In this document: piece by piece, positions 1 to 9,276 of the stretch
How the letters are laid out: every line of letters begins with the position of its first letter
How positions within the stretch are numbered: the stretch's first letter is position 1
Origin: Altererythrobacter lutimaris
GTDB lineage: Bacteria > Pseudomonadota > Alphaproteobacteria > Sphingomonadales > Sphingomonadaceae
Length of the DNA stretch: 64,000 nucleotides
Reading direction: 5' to 3'
NCBI RefSeq assembly: GCF_013371495.1
Contig: NZ_JABWTA010000001.1
Location: forward strand, 2,764,693 to 2,828,692
The notes under the pieces: model-generated
Databases searched by the model: none
What the model saw: only the letters and a program-made list of their open reading frames with translations
What the model was told of the DNA's origin: nothing
Translations under genes and position numbers: made by a program

Positions 1-1997
1 CCGACCCGCTGGTCTCTGGCGTGATGCTGAGCCTTGGCGCAAATGTCGCGTGCTATTGGCTCGGCTCCAATATCGGCCGTCAAAGCTTGCTTGACGCATC
101 ACAAGCTGCTGCCTTTGTCGGCGTGCCGACACCCGGAAGTGTGCCGGCGCGCGTTACGCAAATGCGTGTCGCTGACATTCGCTTGCTGCTGGCCCAATTG
201 ATCGGACGGAGCCGCGCCGACGCAGCGATTGCGGGTATGCCTGAGCTTTATCGCAACAGCGATCCAGCCGACGACGAACTGCTCTCCATGGCTGAACGCA
301 CAATCGCCGGCGTTGTCGGGGCATCCTCCGCCCGCATGCTAGTTGCAAGCTGGTCCCAAGGCGATCCAGTGCCGCTCGCGGAAGTCATGGCGATGTTCGA
401 TGAGACGAGCAAACGCCTCTCCTTCAGCGGCGATTTGCTTCAGATCGCGATTGAAAACATCGATCAGGGCGTCGCACTGGTCGATGCAGACATGAAATTA
501 GTTGCTTGGAACAGTCGCTACCAGGAGATGTTCGGCCTCAGCGATCAGATGGCAACAGTCGGCACACCGATCGAAGACCTGATCCGCTACAATATGCAAC
601 GCACGGGGATGAGCGATGCGGAGATCGAGCAGCAAGTGGCGCGACGGCTCGAGCATATGCGCGCTGGACGTGAACACCGGATCGAGACCGAGCAGCATGA
701 CGGACGAATCCTGCAGATCATTGGCAATCCCGCGCCAGGCGGCGGCTATGTGACGTCTTACAATGACGTCACTGCGGATCGCCGGGCCGAGCAAGTGCTT
801 CAGGAAAAGGTGGAAGAACGCACGGCTCAGCTTAGCGAAGCAAACGAAGCGCTGGAGGCTGCAACACAGTCCAAGACGCGGTTTCTCGCTGCGGCAAGTC
901 ATGACTTGATCCAGCCGCTGAATGCAGCGCGGCTGTTTGCCTCTGCGCTAGGCGAGGAAGTGCGCGATCGCGAACACTTGACGCGGTTGGTCAAGGACCT
1001 CGATGGTTCGATTACTTCGGCTGACCGGTTGATCCGCGCTTTGCTTGATATCTCGAAGCTGGACGGCGGGGGTATCGAGCCGAAAATAGAGAGCTTCGCG
1101 CTTGACGAAGTGTTCGACGAGCTTGTGCGCGAACTGGGCGTGCAAGCGACAGCAAAAGGCTTGCGTTTGCGGCGTGTCCCTACAAGCGCATGGATCGAGA
1201 CAGACCGCGCTCTGCTGACGAGCGTGCTGCGCAATCTCTTGAGCAATGCGATACGGTACACCGACAAAGGTGGCGTGCTGCTCGGGGTTCGCCGCAAGGA
1301 TGGAGACTCTCGGATTTGCGTCTACGACACGGGCCGCGGAATTGCGGACCATGAGGTCGCAACAATCTTCGATGAATTCCAGCGCGCCTCTGCAACGGAT
1401 CGCGAAGGCCTTGGCTTGGGGCTTGCAATCGTTCGGCGGATATCAGCCTTGCTGCAAGTGCATGTCGAAACATCGTCTGTTCTAGGGCAGGGCAGTTGCT
1501 TCGCCTTGCACGTACCTGTTGCGCGATGGGAGCGGCGCAAGGCCGTCAAGTCTGCCAAGCGAAGATCCTCACACCTCACCGAGGCGCGTGTGCTCGTTGT
1601 TGACAATGACCCCGCCGCCCTTTCTGCGACGGCGGCGCTCCTCGGGAAATGGGGTCTTGAGGTCGTGTGCGCAGGCAGTAAGGCAGAAGCCTTGGAAGCT
1701 TGCCCTCAAGCACCCGACGTTGCCATCATGGACTACCGCTTGGACGGTGACGCGCGCGGCGATAGCGTCTTCCTGGCGCTGTGTGAAAACTGGGATGCGT
1801 ATCCCGCGTCTATCCTGCTGACCGCCGAGAGTGGGGATGAAACCGCAGAAGCTGCCAAACGTATGGATGCCAATCGTTTGCTGAAACCATCTTCCCCTGC
1901 GGCTTTGCGCGCGCTTATCGCCGATGCCGCGAGCAAATCCCGCCAATCAGCAGGAAAAGCAAGCGATCAAGCCGGAGCGGAATCCGCCGCAGGCTGA
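1..1997 (+). CDS. Transporter-type hybrid sensor histidine kinase, N-terminus cut off
   Basis: The frame is open from the window edge, so only the C-terminal part (about 664 residues) is present. The first 30 or so residues look like the last membrane segment of a sodium/solute symporter domain. A linker follows, then a PAS domain (about residues 140-255 counted from base 21), a coiled coil, a HisKA helix with the phospho-acceptor histidine near residue 294, an ATPase domain with N-box and DTGRG motif, and a C-terminal receiver domain with the aspartate in an IMDY motif. This order matches CrbS-type kinases, which sense acetate-related cues and control acs. It converges on a LuxR-type regulator followed by acs, which supports that role. 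The symporter half lies outside the window, so the assignment is inferred. Confidence 0.88.
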   Translation, partial: DPLVSGVMLSLGANVACYWLGSNIGRQSLLDASQAAAFVGVPTPGSVPARVTQMRVADIRLLLAQLIGRSRADAAIAGMPELYRNSDPADDELLSMAERTIAGVVGASSARMLVASWSQGDPVPLAEVMAMFDETSKRLSFSGDLLQIAIENIDQGVALVDADMKLVAWNSRYQEMFGLSDQMATVGTPIEDLIRYNMQRTGMSDAEIEQQVARRLEHMRAGREHRIETEQHDGRILQIIGNPAPGGGYVTSYNDVTADRRAEQVLQEKVEERTAQLSEANEALEAATQSKTRFLAAASHDLIQPLNAARLFASALGEEVRDREHLTRLVKDLDGSITSADRLIRALLDISKLDGGGIEPKIESFALDEVFDELVRELGVQATAKGLRLRRVPTSAWIETDRALLTSVLRNLLSNAIRYTDKGGVLLGVRRKDGDSRICVYDTGRGIADHEVATIFDEFQRASATDREGLGLGLAIVRRISALLQVHVETSSVLGQGSCFALHVPVARWERRKAVKSAKRRSSHLTEARVLVVDNDPAALSATAALLGKWGLEVVCAGSKAEALEACPQAPDVAIMDYRLDGDARGDSVFLALCENWDAYPASILLTAESGDETAEAAKRMDANRLLKPSSPAALRALIADAASKSRQSAGKASDQAGAESAAG

Positions 1998-2605
1998 TCG
2001 ACGTCGAGCTTGGTCGCCAGCAGCACGGCCTGCGTGCGGCTGACTACGCCAAGCTTTCGGAAAATCGCTGTGATATGCGCTTTGACTGTCGCTTCGCTGA
2101 TATCGAGCTCGTAAGCGATCTGCTTGTTCAGGAGGCCTGCTTTCATCTGGCTGAGGATACGGCGCTGGGCGGGCGTCAGGCTAGCCATTGCGGCCAGATC
2201 GTCGTCCGCTTCGGCGTCGGTTTCGGGAAACCAGTTATCGCCTTCACCCACTGCGGTAAGTGCTTCGCGCATGGCGTCAAGACTAGCGGACTTCGGAATA
2301 AATGCGGCGGCACCTAGCTGGCTTGCAGCAGCATATACGCGCGGCTCCTCGCTTGCAGACACAATCACGATGGGAAGCGCAGGGAAGTCCTGCCGCAAAT
2401 CCATCAGCACCGACAAACCGTTGGAATCTTCCATGTGAAGATCGAGCAGCAAGCATTCTGGCAATCCAGCTTCCAGCTCTGTTCGGGCGGCGCTTGCTGA
2501 GCCTGCTTCCACCACCTCCGCTTCAGGCCAAACCTTTGTCACCGCATGGCTAAGCGCCGTGCGAAATAAGGGGTGGTCGTCAGCGATAACGATGCGTTGT
2601 GCCAT
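1967..2605 (-). CDS. NarL/FixJ (LuxR-type) response regulator, likely CrbR-like
   Basis: A 212-residue protein with an N-terminal receiver domain (acidic pair in the first 12 residues, phospho-acceptor aspartate in a LLLDLHME stretch near residue 55) and a C-terminal LuxR-type helix-turn-helix (about residues 140-200, with SEATVKAHITAIF). It lies 29 bp downstream of acs on the same strand, so the two are probably cotranscribed. Its 3' end overlaps the convergent hybrid kinase gene by 31 bp. In Vibrio and Pseudomonas the CrbS/CrbR pair activates acs. The gene order here suggests the same circuit with the regulator in the acs operon, but the pairing is inferred. Confidence 0.9.
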   Translation of the reverse strand: MAQRIVIADDHPLFRTALSHAVTKVWPEAEVVEAGSASAARTELEAGLPECLLLDLHMEDSNGLSVLMDLRQDFPALPIVIVSASEEPRVYAAASQLGAAAFIPKSASLDAMREALTAVGEGDNWFPETDAEADDDLAAMASLTPAQRRILSQMKAGLLNKQIAYELDISEATVKAHITAIFRKLGVVSRTQAVLLATKLDVDQPAADSAPA

Positions 2606-2634
2606 GGCTCAGCAAGCTCCCTCCAAGCGTATCC

Positions 2635-4575
2635 TCAGCGGTTCTGGCGACCTTCGATAAGGCGATCAACCAGGCTGGGGTCAGCAAGCGTGGACGTATC
2701 ACCCAGCGAGCCGTAATCGTTCTCTGCAATTTTCCTGAGAATACGCCGCATGATCTTGCCAGAGCGTGTCTTAGGCAGGCCATCGGTGAACTGGATATGG
2801 TCAGGCGATGCGATCGGGCCGATTTCCTTGCGCACGTGATTGCGCAGCTCTGTGTAGAGCTCATCAGAGCCTTCCTCGCCCGCATTCAAAGTCACATAGC
2901 AATAAATGCCCTGACCCTTGATGTCGTGCGGATAGCCCACGACGGCGGCCTCTGCGACCAAGTCATGCAGCACAAGCGCGCTTTCAACTTCCGCGGTGCC
3001 CATGCGGTGGCCTGAGACGTTGATAACATCGTCCACGCGGCCGGTAATCCAGTAGTATCCGTCTTCGTCGCGCTTGCATCCGTCGCCGGTGAAGTACTTG
3101 CCTGTGTATGTGCTGAAATAGGTCTGGATGAAGCGCTCGTGATCGCCATAGACGCTGCGCGCCTGACCGGGCCAACTGCCTGTGATGCACAGATTGCCTT
3201 CGTTTGCGCCGTCCAGCACGCCGCCATCATTGTCGACCAGTTGCGGCTGAATACCGAAGAATGGCTTGCCAGCGCTGCCCGGTTTCATGTCATGGGCAGC
3301 GGGGAGGGTCGTGATCATCACGCCACCGGTCTCCGTCTGCCACCAAGTGTCGACGATTGGGCAGTTGCCATTGCCGACAACGTCGAAATACCAGCGCCAT
3401 GCTTCCGGATTGATCGGCTCGCCCACACTGCCGAGCAAGCGCAGCGAGGACCGGTCGCGGCTTGTCACATGGCTATCACCTTCGCGCATCAAAGCGCGGA
3501 TCGCGGTGGGTGCGGTGTAGAGAATATTGACCTTGTGCTTGTCGACCACATCCCAGAACCGGCCATGGTCAGGATAATTGGGCACGCCTTCAAACACGAC
3601 ACTCGTCGCGCCATTCATCAGCGGACCGTAAACGATATAGCTGTGGCCAGTGACCCAGCCGATATCGGCAGTACACCAGTAGATCTCGCCCGGCTGATAA
3701 TCGAACACGTAGTTGAATGTGGTCGCTGTCCACACACCATAGCCGCCTGTTGTGTGCAGCACGCCTTTTGGTTTTCCGGTCGAGCCTGACGTGTAGAGGA
3801 TGAACAGCGGATCTTCAGCGCTCATCTGCTCGCAGGGGACGTCTGCGTCCGAAGCAACATCGGTAAACCAGTGATCGCGGCCGCCTACCATCGCGACATC
3901 GCCGCCGGTGTGCTTCACCACAAGGACAGCATCGACCTCGATGCCTGGCAGCGCGAGCGCTGCATCGACGTTGGCTTTGAGCGGTACGCGCTTGGATCCG
4001 CGCAAGCCTTCATCTGCGGTGATCACGAAACGGCTTTCGCAATCTTCAATCCGTCCCGCGAGTGCTTCAGGAGAGAAGCCGCCGAATACGACTGAGTGAA
4101 TGGCGCCGATGCGCGCACAGGCGAGCATGGCTGTCACACCTTCGATCACCATCGGCATGTAGAGCGTGACGCGGTCACCTTTCTTGACGCCCATGGCTTT
4201 CAGGGCATTCGCCATGCGCACAACCTCTTTGTGCAACTCGGCATAGGTGAGAGTGCGACCCGGCGAGTTTGGATCATCAGGTTCGAAAATCAGCGCAGTG
4301 TTATCGCCTCGGCCCGCTTCAACGTGGCGGTCTACTGCGTTGTAGCAAAGGTTGAGGACGCCATCGGCATACCATTTGATGTCGACCGGATCGAACGACC
4401 AAGCACCGCCTTTCGTCGGCTGTTTAAACCAGTCCAGGCGCTTCGCTTGTTCCAGCCAGAACGTGTCCGGGTCTTCGACTGACTGCCGGTACATCGCGTC
4501 GTACTGCTCTGAAATGCAGTGCGTTGCGCGGTTTTGCTCTGGACGAATTACGAAGTCGTTGACGGTGCCATTCAT
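2635..4575 (-). CDS. acs: Acetyl-CoA synthetase (AMP-forming)
   Basis: A 646-residue ATP-dependent ligase that turns acetate and CoA into acetyl-CoA through acetyl-AMP, in the cytoplasm. Visible hallmarks are the P-loop [10 protein letters not shown], the WWQTETGG motif, the hinge/ribose region [17 protein letters not shown], and the C-terminal [11 protein letters not shown] motif. The lysine in PKTRSGK is the residue acetylated in other Acs proteins. A longer frame starts at 4599, but a consensus AGGAGG at 4585-4590 sits 9 bp before the ATG at 4575, so that start is preferred. The gene is followed by a LuxR-type regulator and diverges from a porin gene across 150 bp. Confidence 0.97.
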   Translation of the reverse strand: MNGTVNDFVIRPEQNRATHCISEQYDAMYRQSVEDPDTFWLEQAKRLDWFKQPTKGGAWSFDPVDIKWYADGVLNLCYNAVDRHVEAGRGDNTALIFEPDDPNSPGRTLTYAELHKEVVRMANALKAMGVKKGDRVTLYMPMVIEGVTAMLACARIGAIHSVVFGGFSPEALAGRIEDCESRFVITADEGLRGSKRVPLKANVDAALALPGIEVDAVLVVKHTGGDVAMVGGRDHWFTDVASDADVPCEQMSAEDPLFILYTSGSTGKPKGVLHTTGGYGVWTATTFNYVFDYQPGEIYWCTADIGWVTGHSYIVYGPLMNGATSVVFEGVPNYPDHGRFWDVVDKHKVNILYTAPTAIRALMREGDSHVTSRDRSSLRLLGSVGEPINPEAWRWYFDVVGNGNCPIVDTWWQTETGGVMITTLPAAHDMKPGSAGKPFFGIQPQLVDNDGGVLDGANEGNLCITGSWPGQARSVYGDHERFIQTYFSTYTGKYFTGDGCKRDEDGYYWITGRVDDVINVSGHRMGTAEVESALVLHDLVAEAAVVGYPHDIKGQGIYCYVTLNAGEEGSDELYTELRNHVRKEIGPIASPDHIQFTDGLPKTRSGKIMRRILRKIAENDYGSLGDTSTLADPSLVDRLIEGRQNR

Positions 4576-4725
4576 GGTTCGAGTCCTCCTGTCACCCATC
4601 TTTACTACTCCTCTTCTGCGTCCAAGTTCTTTGAGACAAAGGTCTTACGACTATCCGCTAGCTGTGCGTTCAACACAGCCTCGGTCATGTTTGCCTCAAC
4701 AATAACCGGGATGGGGATACATGAC
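4576..4725. promoter_or_regulatory. Shared control region between acs and the porin gene
   Basis: A 150-bp gap between divergent start codons. It holds the acs ribosome site (4585-4590, AGGAGG on the minus strand) and a GGGGAT stretch 7 bp before the porin ATG. Both promoters must lie here, and binding by the adjacent LuxR-type regulator is plausible. I could not identify a convincing operator. Confidence 0.5.
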
Positions 4726-6129
4726 ATGACAAAGGCGACTATGCGACCCTTGTTTCGTGCTGGCTTGCTCGCAGCGAGCTGCTTGTTGGCAACGCCTGCG
4801 ATTGCGCAGGACGCAGCGGCTGAGGCCAGCATTGAAGATCGGCTTGACCGATTGGAAGCGATGGTTGGCGCTCTGATTGAGCGGATGGATGCTCAACAGG
4901 GCGAGATGGACACTACAAAAGCCGAGAATGCCGCAGCTGCAGAGCTTGCCATGGCGGAAACTCGCGCGCTGCAGGCGCGTCAGGCAGAGCTGGCAGAGCA
5001 AATCTCTGAGCCTAAGAAGCAAGAAGACAAGGGTTTCCGCGTTGGGAACACGACAATCGCCTATGCTGGCTATGTCAAAGTCGATGCGATTTCTCAGCGC
5101 ACCAGTGGCGGTCAAGTCGGCACGGGTAGCATCGTGCGCGATTTCCTTATCCCGGGAGCGATCCCTGTGGGTGGTGAAGGCTCTGGTTTCGATACCGATT
5201 TCAGCGCGCGGCAATCGCGGCTGATCTTCAAAACCGCTACCGATGTCGGCGCAGAGCACACGCTTAATTCACAAATCGAACTCGATTTCATGGTTACGCC
5301 GGGAGGAGATGAACGCATCTCCAACAGCTATCAGCCACGTCTGCGGCAAGCCTTCATCACCTATGACAATTGGCTGTTCGGGCAGGCCTGGTCGACATTC
5401 CAGAATGTAGGCGCGCTGCCTGAAAGCCTCGACTTTATCGGCACGACACCCGGCACAGTGTTCGAGCGCCAGCCGATGATCCGTTACACAAAAGGCGGTC
5501 TGCAGATCGCCGTCGAACAACCTGAGACCACCGTAACCTCTCCCTCTGGTGGCCGGGTCCTGGCGGGCGACGACGCGCTCCCTGACGTTGTCGCCCGCTA
5601 CAATTTTGCTGGAGATTGGGGCTCCATTTCGGCTGCCGGGATCCTGCGCAGCCTGCGGGTTCGCGATGACGATTTCGGAACCGGCAATGACAGCGCAATG
5701 GGTTACGGCCTGAGCCTGTCAGGCAAGCTCAAGCTGGGTAGCAAAGACGATTTGCGCTTCATGGCAACGGCTGGCGATGGATTGGGCCGGTATATCGGTC
5801 TCAACATCGTCAATGATGCCGCGATTGATGTGACGACGGGAGATCTCGATCCGATCTTCACCTATTCAGGCTTTGCCGCTTATCGCCATTTCTGGAGCGA
5901 CAAGGTCCGCTCAACGCTGGGTGCATCCTATTTCAAGGCGGACAATCCGGTCTTGCTGACAAGCAATCAAGTGACGGATGAGAGCTGGAACGCGCTTGCG
6001 AATATCATCTTCTCGCCGGTCGCACCGCTCGATATCGGGATTGAGTTCATGTACGCGCAGCGCACGCTGGAAGATGGCCGCTCCGGCAATCTACAGAAGG
6101 TACAGGTATCAACGAAATATTCGTTCTGA
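4726..6129 (+). CDS. DcaP-like outer-membrane porin
   Basis: A 467-residue outer-membrane protein. The start at 4726 leaves a clean signal peptide ending in ATPAIAQ. A short coiled coil follows (about residues 30-90, heptads around EDRLDRLEAMVGALIERM), then a beta-barrel with alternating aromatic strands that ends in the C-terminal phenylalanine expected for BAM recognition. The coiled coil followed by an AGYVKVDA strand is typical of DcaP-type trimeric porins, which take up small organic acids. Divergence from acs fits uptake of a carboxylate, but the substrate is inferred. The longer frame from 4519 would run into acs and has no ribosome site. Confidence 0.85.
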   Translation: MTKATMRPLFRAGLLAASCLLATPAIAQDAAAEASIEDRLDRLEAMVGALIERMDAQQGEMDTTKAENAAAAELAMAETRALQARQAELAEQISEPKKQEDKGFRVGNTTIAYAGYVKVDAISQRTSGGQVGTGSIVRDFLIPGAIPVGGEGSGFDTDFSARQSRLIFKTATDVGAEHTLNSQIELDFMVTPGGDERISNSYQPRLRQAFITYDNWLFGQAWSTFQNVGALPESLDFIGTTPGTVFERQPMIRYTKGGLQIAVEQPETTVTSPSGGRVLAGDDALPDVVARYNFAGDWGSISAAGILRSLRVRDDDFGTGNDSAMGYGLSLSGKLKLGSKDDLRFMATAGDGLGRYIGLNIVNDAAIDVTTGDLDPIFTYSGFAAYRHFWSDKVRSTLGASYFKADNPVLLTSNQVTDESWNALANIIFSPVAPLDIGIEFMYAQRTLEDGRSGNLQKVQVSTKYSF

Positions 6130-6146
6130 GGCGCAATCCTCAGACG

Positions 6147-6779
6147 TCAGGAAGGTGGCTTGGCCAATCCTCGTTCAAGTATGGAACGGGCAAGGCCAGC
6201 CACCTTTTCTTCGTCAGTGCTTTCGCTCCACACCGCATAGCGCAGGCCCAGAAAGACGTTCATGCCCATCAGCGCCCAGGCATGAGCTTCATCCACATCA
6301 TCACGCAATTCACCTTTCGCAGCACCTGCCTGCAAGCGCTCAAGAATACGCGCTGCTGTGCCTTCGTAGTGAGCGCGATAGGCCGCGGGGTCGACGAATT
6401 CGGATTCGTCGATGATGCGATAGATTTCCTTATGTTCAGCCGCAAAAGCAAGGAAGCTGGCAAGAGCGGTTTCTTCGATATCGAGCGCGCTAGGCTGGCC
6501 GCGTGTCTTTAGCTCTGCGACCGCTGATGCAGCGCCGCTTGCCACTTGGCCGCTCATGTCCTTGACCAGCGCTTGGAACAGCGCATCCTTGCTGTCGAAA
6601 TAGGTGTAGAAGGTGCCGAGTGCGACTTCCGCACGCCGGGTGATCGAGCTGATGGATGCAGCGTGAAACCCTTTTTCACCGAATTCGACTGCAGCTGCAT
6701 CGAGCAGCTTGCGCATAGTCTTGCGTCCGCGCTCAGTGCGCGGTGTCTTGTCCAAAACCGGTGCCGGATTATCGATCAT
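6147..6779 (-). CDS. TetR family regulator
   Basis: A 210-residue protein with an N-terminal TetR DNA-binding domain (about residues 15-65, including GFHAASISSITRRAEVALGT) and a helical ligand-binding C-terminal region. It is divergent from a TonB-dependent receptor gene with 119 bp between the starts, and the gap holds a palindrome (6839-6861). Local repression of the receptor and of itself is the simplest reading. The ligand is unknown. Confidence 0.9.
   Translation of the reverse strand: MIDNPAPVLDKTPRTERGRKTMRKLLDAAAVEFGEKGFHAASISSITRRAEVALGTFYTYFDSKDALFQALVKDMSGQVASGAASAVAELKTRGQPSALDIEETALASFLAFAAEHKEIYRIIDESEFVDPAAYRAHYEGTAARILERLQAGAAKGELRDDVDEAHAWALMGMNVFLGLRYAVWSESTDEEKVAGLARSILERGLAKPPS
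6152..6210 (+). terminator. Possible terminator of the porin gene
   Basis: AAGGTGGCTTGGCC at 6152-6165 pairs with GGCCAGCCACCTT at 6194-6206, with one bulged base and a 28-nt loop, and is followed by TTTCTT. It overlaps the 3' end of the convergent TetR gene. The loop is long, so support is weak. Confidence 0.3.
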
Positions 6780-6838
6780 GCGTCCCCTTCGTCACGGTCC
6801 CTAATACCAAAGTCGATCAGGCGCACGCAAGAATAAAC

Positions 6839-6861
6839 TTGAAAGGTGGTTCAACTTTCAA
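6839..6861. promoter_or_regulatory. Inverted repeat, probable TetR operator
   Basis: TTGAAAG (6839-6845) and CTTTCAA (6855-6861) form a perfect 7-bp inverted repeat around 9 bp. A nested pair TTGAA (6839-6843) and TTCAA (6850-6854) overlaps it. The site lies between the TetR gene and the TonB-dependent receptor, as expected for an operator serving both. Confidence 0.5.
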
Positions 6862-6898
6862 TAATGGAGCTTGCAATAAGTCTTGAAGGAGAGAGATC

Positions 6899-9262
6899 TT
6901 GGCACACTTCACTCAGCGTAATGCTGCGCGTTTTCTGATTGGTACCGCTGGTCTTGCGATGGCAGCCGCAATCGCACCTACAGCTGCGATGGCGCAGGAT
7001 GGCGCTCCTTCCGAAGAAGCGAGCAATGACGATGCAGGCAATGTGATCGTTGTAACTGCGCGTCGCCGCGAAGAGCGCGCGCTCGATGTGCCGATTGCAG
7101 TCACGGCGATTTCGGCTGAGCAGTTGGAGCGTTCCGGAACGCTCGAAATCACGGAAGTGGCTCAGGAAGTTCCTAACCTCACCTTGGAAGTCAGCCGCGG
7201 CACGAACACGACGCTCACCGCCTTTATTCGCGGCGTGGGCCAGCAAGATCCCGTCGCAGGCTTCGAAGCGGGCGTTGGCCTTTATGTCGACGACGTCTAT
7301 CTGAACCGCCCACAAGCCGCTGTGCTCGACGTCTATGATGTGGAACGGATCGAGGTTCTGCGCGGTCCGCAAGGTACGCTCTATGGACGCAATACAATCG
7401 GCGGCGCCATCAAATATGTGACGGCGCGCTTGCCTGATGAAACCCAGGTCAAGATCCGCGGAACCTATGGCTCCTACGATCAGGCTGACCTCGTGATCAG
7501 CGCCTCGACCCCAATCAGTGACAGCTTGCGCATTGGCGCGAGCGGCGCACGACTCTCGCGCGGCGGCTTTGGCGACAATCTGGAGCTCGGCACAGAGAAC
7601 TACAACAAGGACGTGTGGGCTGCGCGCGGCACGCTTGAGTTCGACAATGGCCCGCTCTTCGTCCGTCTTGCCGGCGATTACGTGAAGGACAATTCCGAAG
7701 CGCGCCAAGGCGGCCGCTTGATCCCCGGCTTGTTTACCGGCGCGCCTGTGCTTGATGATCCATACGACACGCGCGCAGGTCTCGATATCGTCGATCAGGA
7801 AGTTGAAGCCTATGGCGGCTCGCTCAACATTGCAGTTGAGCTTAGTGACACGATAACATTGAAATCGATCACCGGCTATCGCGAAGACAAGTCTACGACA
7901 CCAATCGACTTTGACAGCCTGCCAGAGGCTGATCTTGACGTGCCGGCGATCTATGAAAACGACCAGTTCAGCCAGGAGCTGCAGCTGCTCTACGAAGGCG
8001 ACCGTTTGTCCGGCGTGCTGGGCGCATACTATCTCGATGCGAACGCGTTCACAGCCTTTGACGTGGCGCTGTTCACCACTGGCGCATTGCCATTTGTTGG
8101 TCTTCCGGGCCTGAACGCGCAGACGCTCGGTGATGTCGAGACTGAGACCTGGTCGATCTTCGGTGACTTCACTTATGACATCTCGGACCAGTGGAGCATT
8201 TCGCTGGGTGGCCGCTACACCAATGACAAGCGCACCAGCCGCGTTCTGCGTACGACATTCATCGGCGGCTTCTCCGATCTGTTTGATCCGGACAGCGCAG
8301 CCATTCCGATCGCGGTCACATCGGATTTCGAAGGCAGCGAGACCTTCAAGGAATTTACGCCGCGTGCTTCGATCAGCTTCCAGCCAAACGAGAACCACAA
8401 CTTCTACTTCACCTATTCACGCGGCTTCAAAGGCGGCGGCTTTGACCCGCGCGGTCAGACCAGCTCTGCGCCTGATCTCGACGGTGATGGCGATATCGAT
8501 TTCGACGACGAGTTCGAGTTCCTGCGCTTTGCGCCTGAAACGGTCGACAGTTACGAGCTCGGCTGGAAAGCATCGCTGCTCGACAATGCCGTGAATATCG
8601 CGCTCGCGATCTTCAAGAGCGACTATAATGATGTCCAGATCCCTGGCTCTGTCGGCGTCGACAGCGACAATGATGGCGTTTTTGAAAGCTTTGTCGGCAT
8701 CACGTCCAACGCGGCGAGCGCAGACGTGAACGGCATCGAGTTTGAAGGCAATGCCTTGGTCGGACGCGACTTTGCAGGAGACGGCAGCCGGTTCTCGATC
8801 AACTGGTCGCTCGGCATTCTGGACGCGGACTTCAACACTTTCATCGATGCCTTTGGTGTCGATGTGGCTGACCAGCGAGTGTTCCAGAATACGCCTGACG
8901 TGACAGGGCATATGGGCTTCAACCTCGGCATTCCGGCGGGCAGCGGGATGGTCGATTTTCTCGGCTCTGTGTCGCTTCGCTCGGATGCGAGCCAGTTCGA
9001 AGTACCGAATGAATTCCTCGATCAGGACGGGTTTGCGCTCGTCGATGCGAGCCTTGTGTACACCGATGACAGCGATTTCTTCTCTATCGGAATTCACGGC
9101 AAGAACCTGTTCGACAAGCGTTACATCGTGGCCGGCTACAACTTCGTCGCAGGCGGAACGGGCGGTGCTCCATTCACGTCGACGCTGGGCTTGGATGGTA
9201 CGCTGACAGGCTTCTATGGCGATCCGCGGCGGGTGTTCGTGACGGGCGAAATCCGCTTCTGA
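6899..9262 (+). CDS. TonB-dependent receptor
   Basis: A 787-residue outer-membrane receptor for energy-dependent import. The start appears to be TTG at 6899, 8 bp after an AAGGAG site; it gives a signal peptide ending in AAMAQ. A TonB-box-like VIVVTARRR precedes the plug domain (about residues 45-155, with VDDVY, VERIEVLRGPQGTLYGRN and GGAIKYVT). The barrel ends in EIRF with a terminal phenylalanine. Two acidic loops resemble calcium-binding repeats (near residues 525-540 and 585-595). The divergent TetR gene and the downstream hydrolase suggest a small ester- or lactone-like ligand, but this is not shown by the sequence. Confidence 0.95.
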   Translation: MAHFTQRNAARFLIGTAGLAMAAAIAPTAAMAQDGAPSEEASNDDAGNVIVVTARRREERALDVPIAVTAISAEQLERSGTLEITEVAQEVPNLTLEVSRGTNTTLTAFIRGVGQQDPVAGFEAGVGLYVDDVYLNRPQAAVLDVYDVERIEVLRGPQGTLYGRNTIGGAIKYVTARLPDETQVKIRGTYGSYDQADLVISASTPISDSLRIGASGARLSRGGFGDNLELGTENYNKDVWAARGTLEFDNGPLFVRLAGDYVKDNSEARQGGRLIPGLFTGAPVLDDPYDTRAGLDIVDQEVEAYGGSLNIAVELSDTITLKSITGYREDKSTTPIDFDSLPEADLDVPAIYENDQFSQELQLLYEGDRLSGVLGAYYLDANAFTAFDVALFTTGALPFVGLPGLNAQTLGDVETETWSIFGDFTYDISDQWSISLGGRYTNDKRTSRVLRTTFIGGFSDLFDPDSAAIPIAVTSDFEGSETFKEFTPRASISFQPNENHNFYFTYSRGFKGGGFDPRGQTSSAPDLDGDGDIDFDDEFEFLRFAPETVDSYELGWKASLLDNAVNIALAIFKSDYNDVQIPGSVGVDSDNDGVFESFVGITSNAASADVNGIEFEGNALVGRDFAGDGSRFSINWSLGILDADFNTFIDAFGVDVADQRVFQNTPDVTGHMGFNLGIPAGSGMVDFLGSVSLRSDASQFEVPNEFLDQDGFALVDASLVYTDDSDFFSIGIHGKNLFDKRYIVAGYNFVAGGTGGAPFTSTLGLDGTLTGFYGDPRRVFVTGEIRF

Positions 9263-9276
9263 TTTGAGGCGGAGCG

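Noticed and set aside
6851..8398. A 515-residue open frame on the minus strand
   Set aside because: It runs opposite a well-supported TonB-dependent receptor gene and its translation has no domain or signal; it is a by-product of the GC-rich codon pattern.
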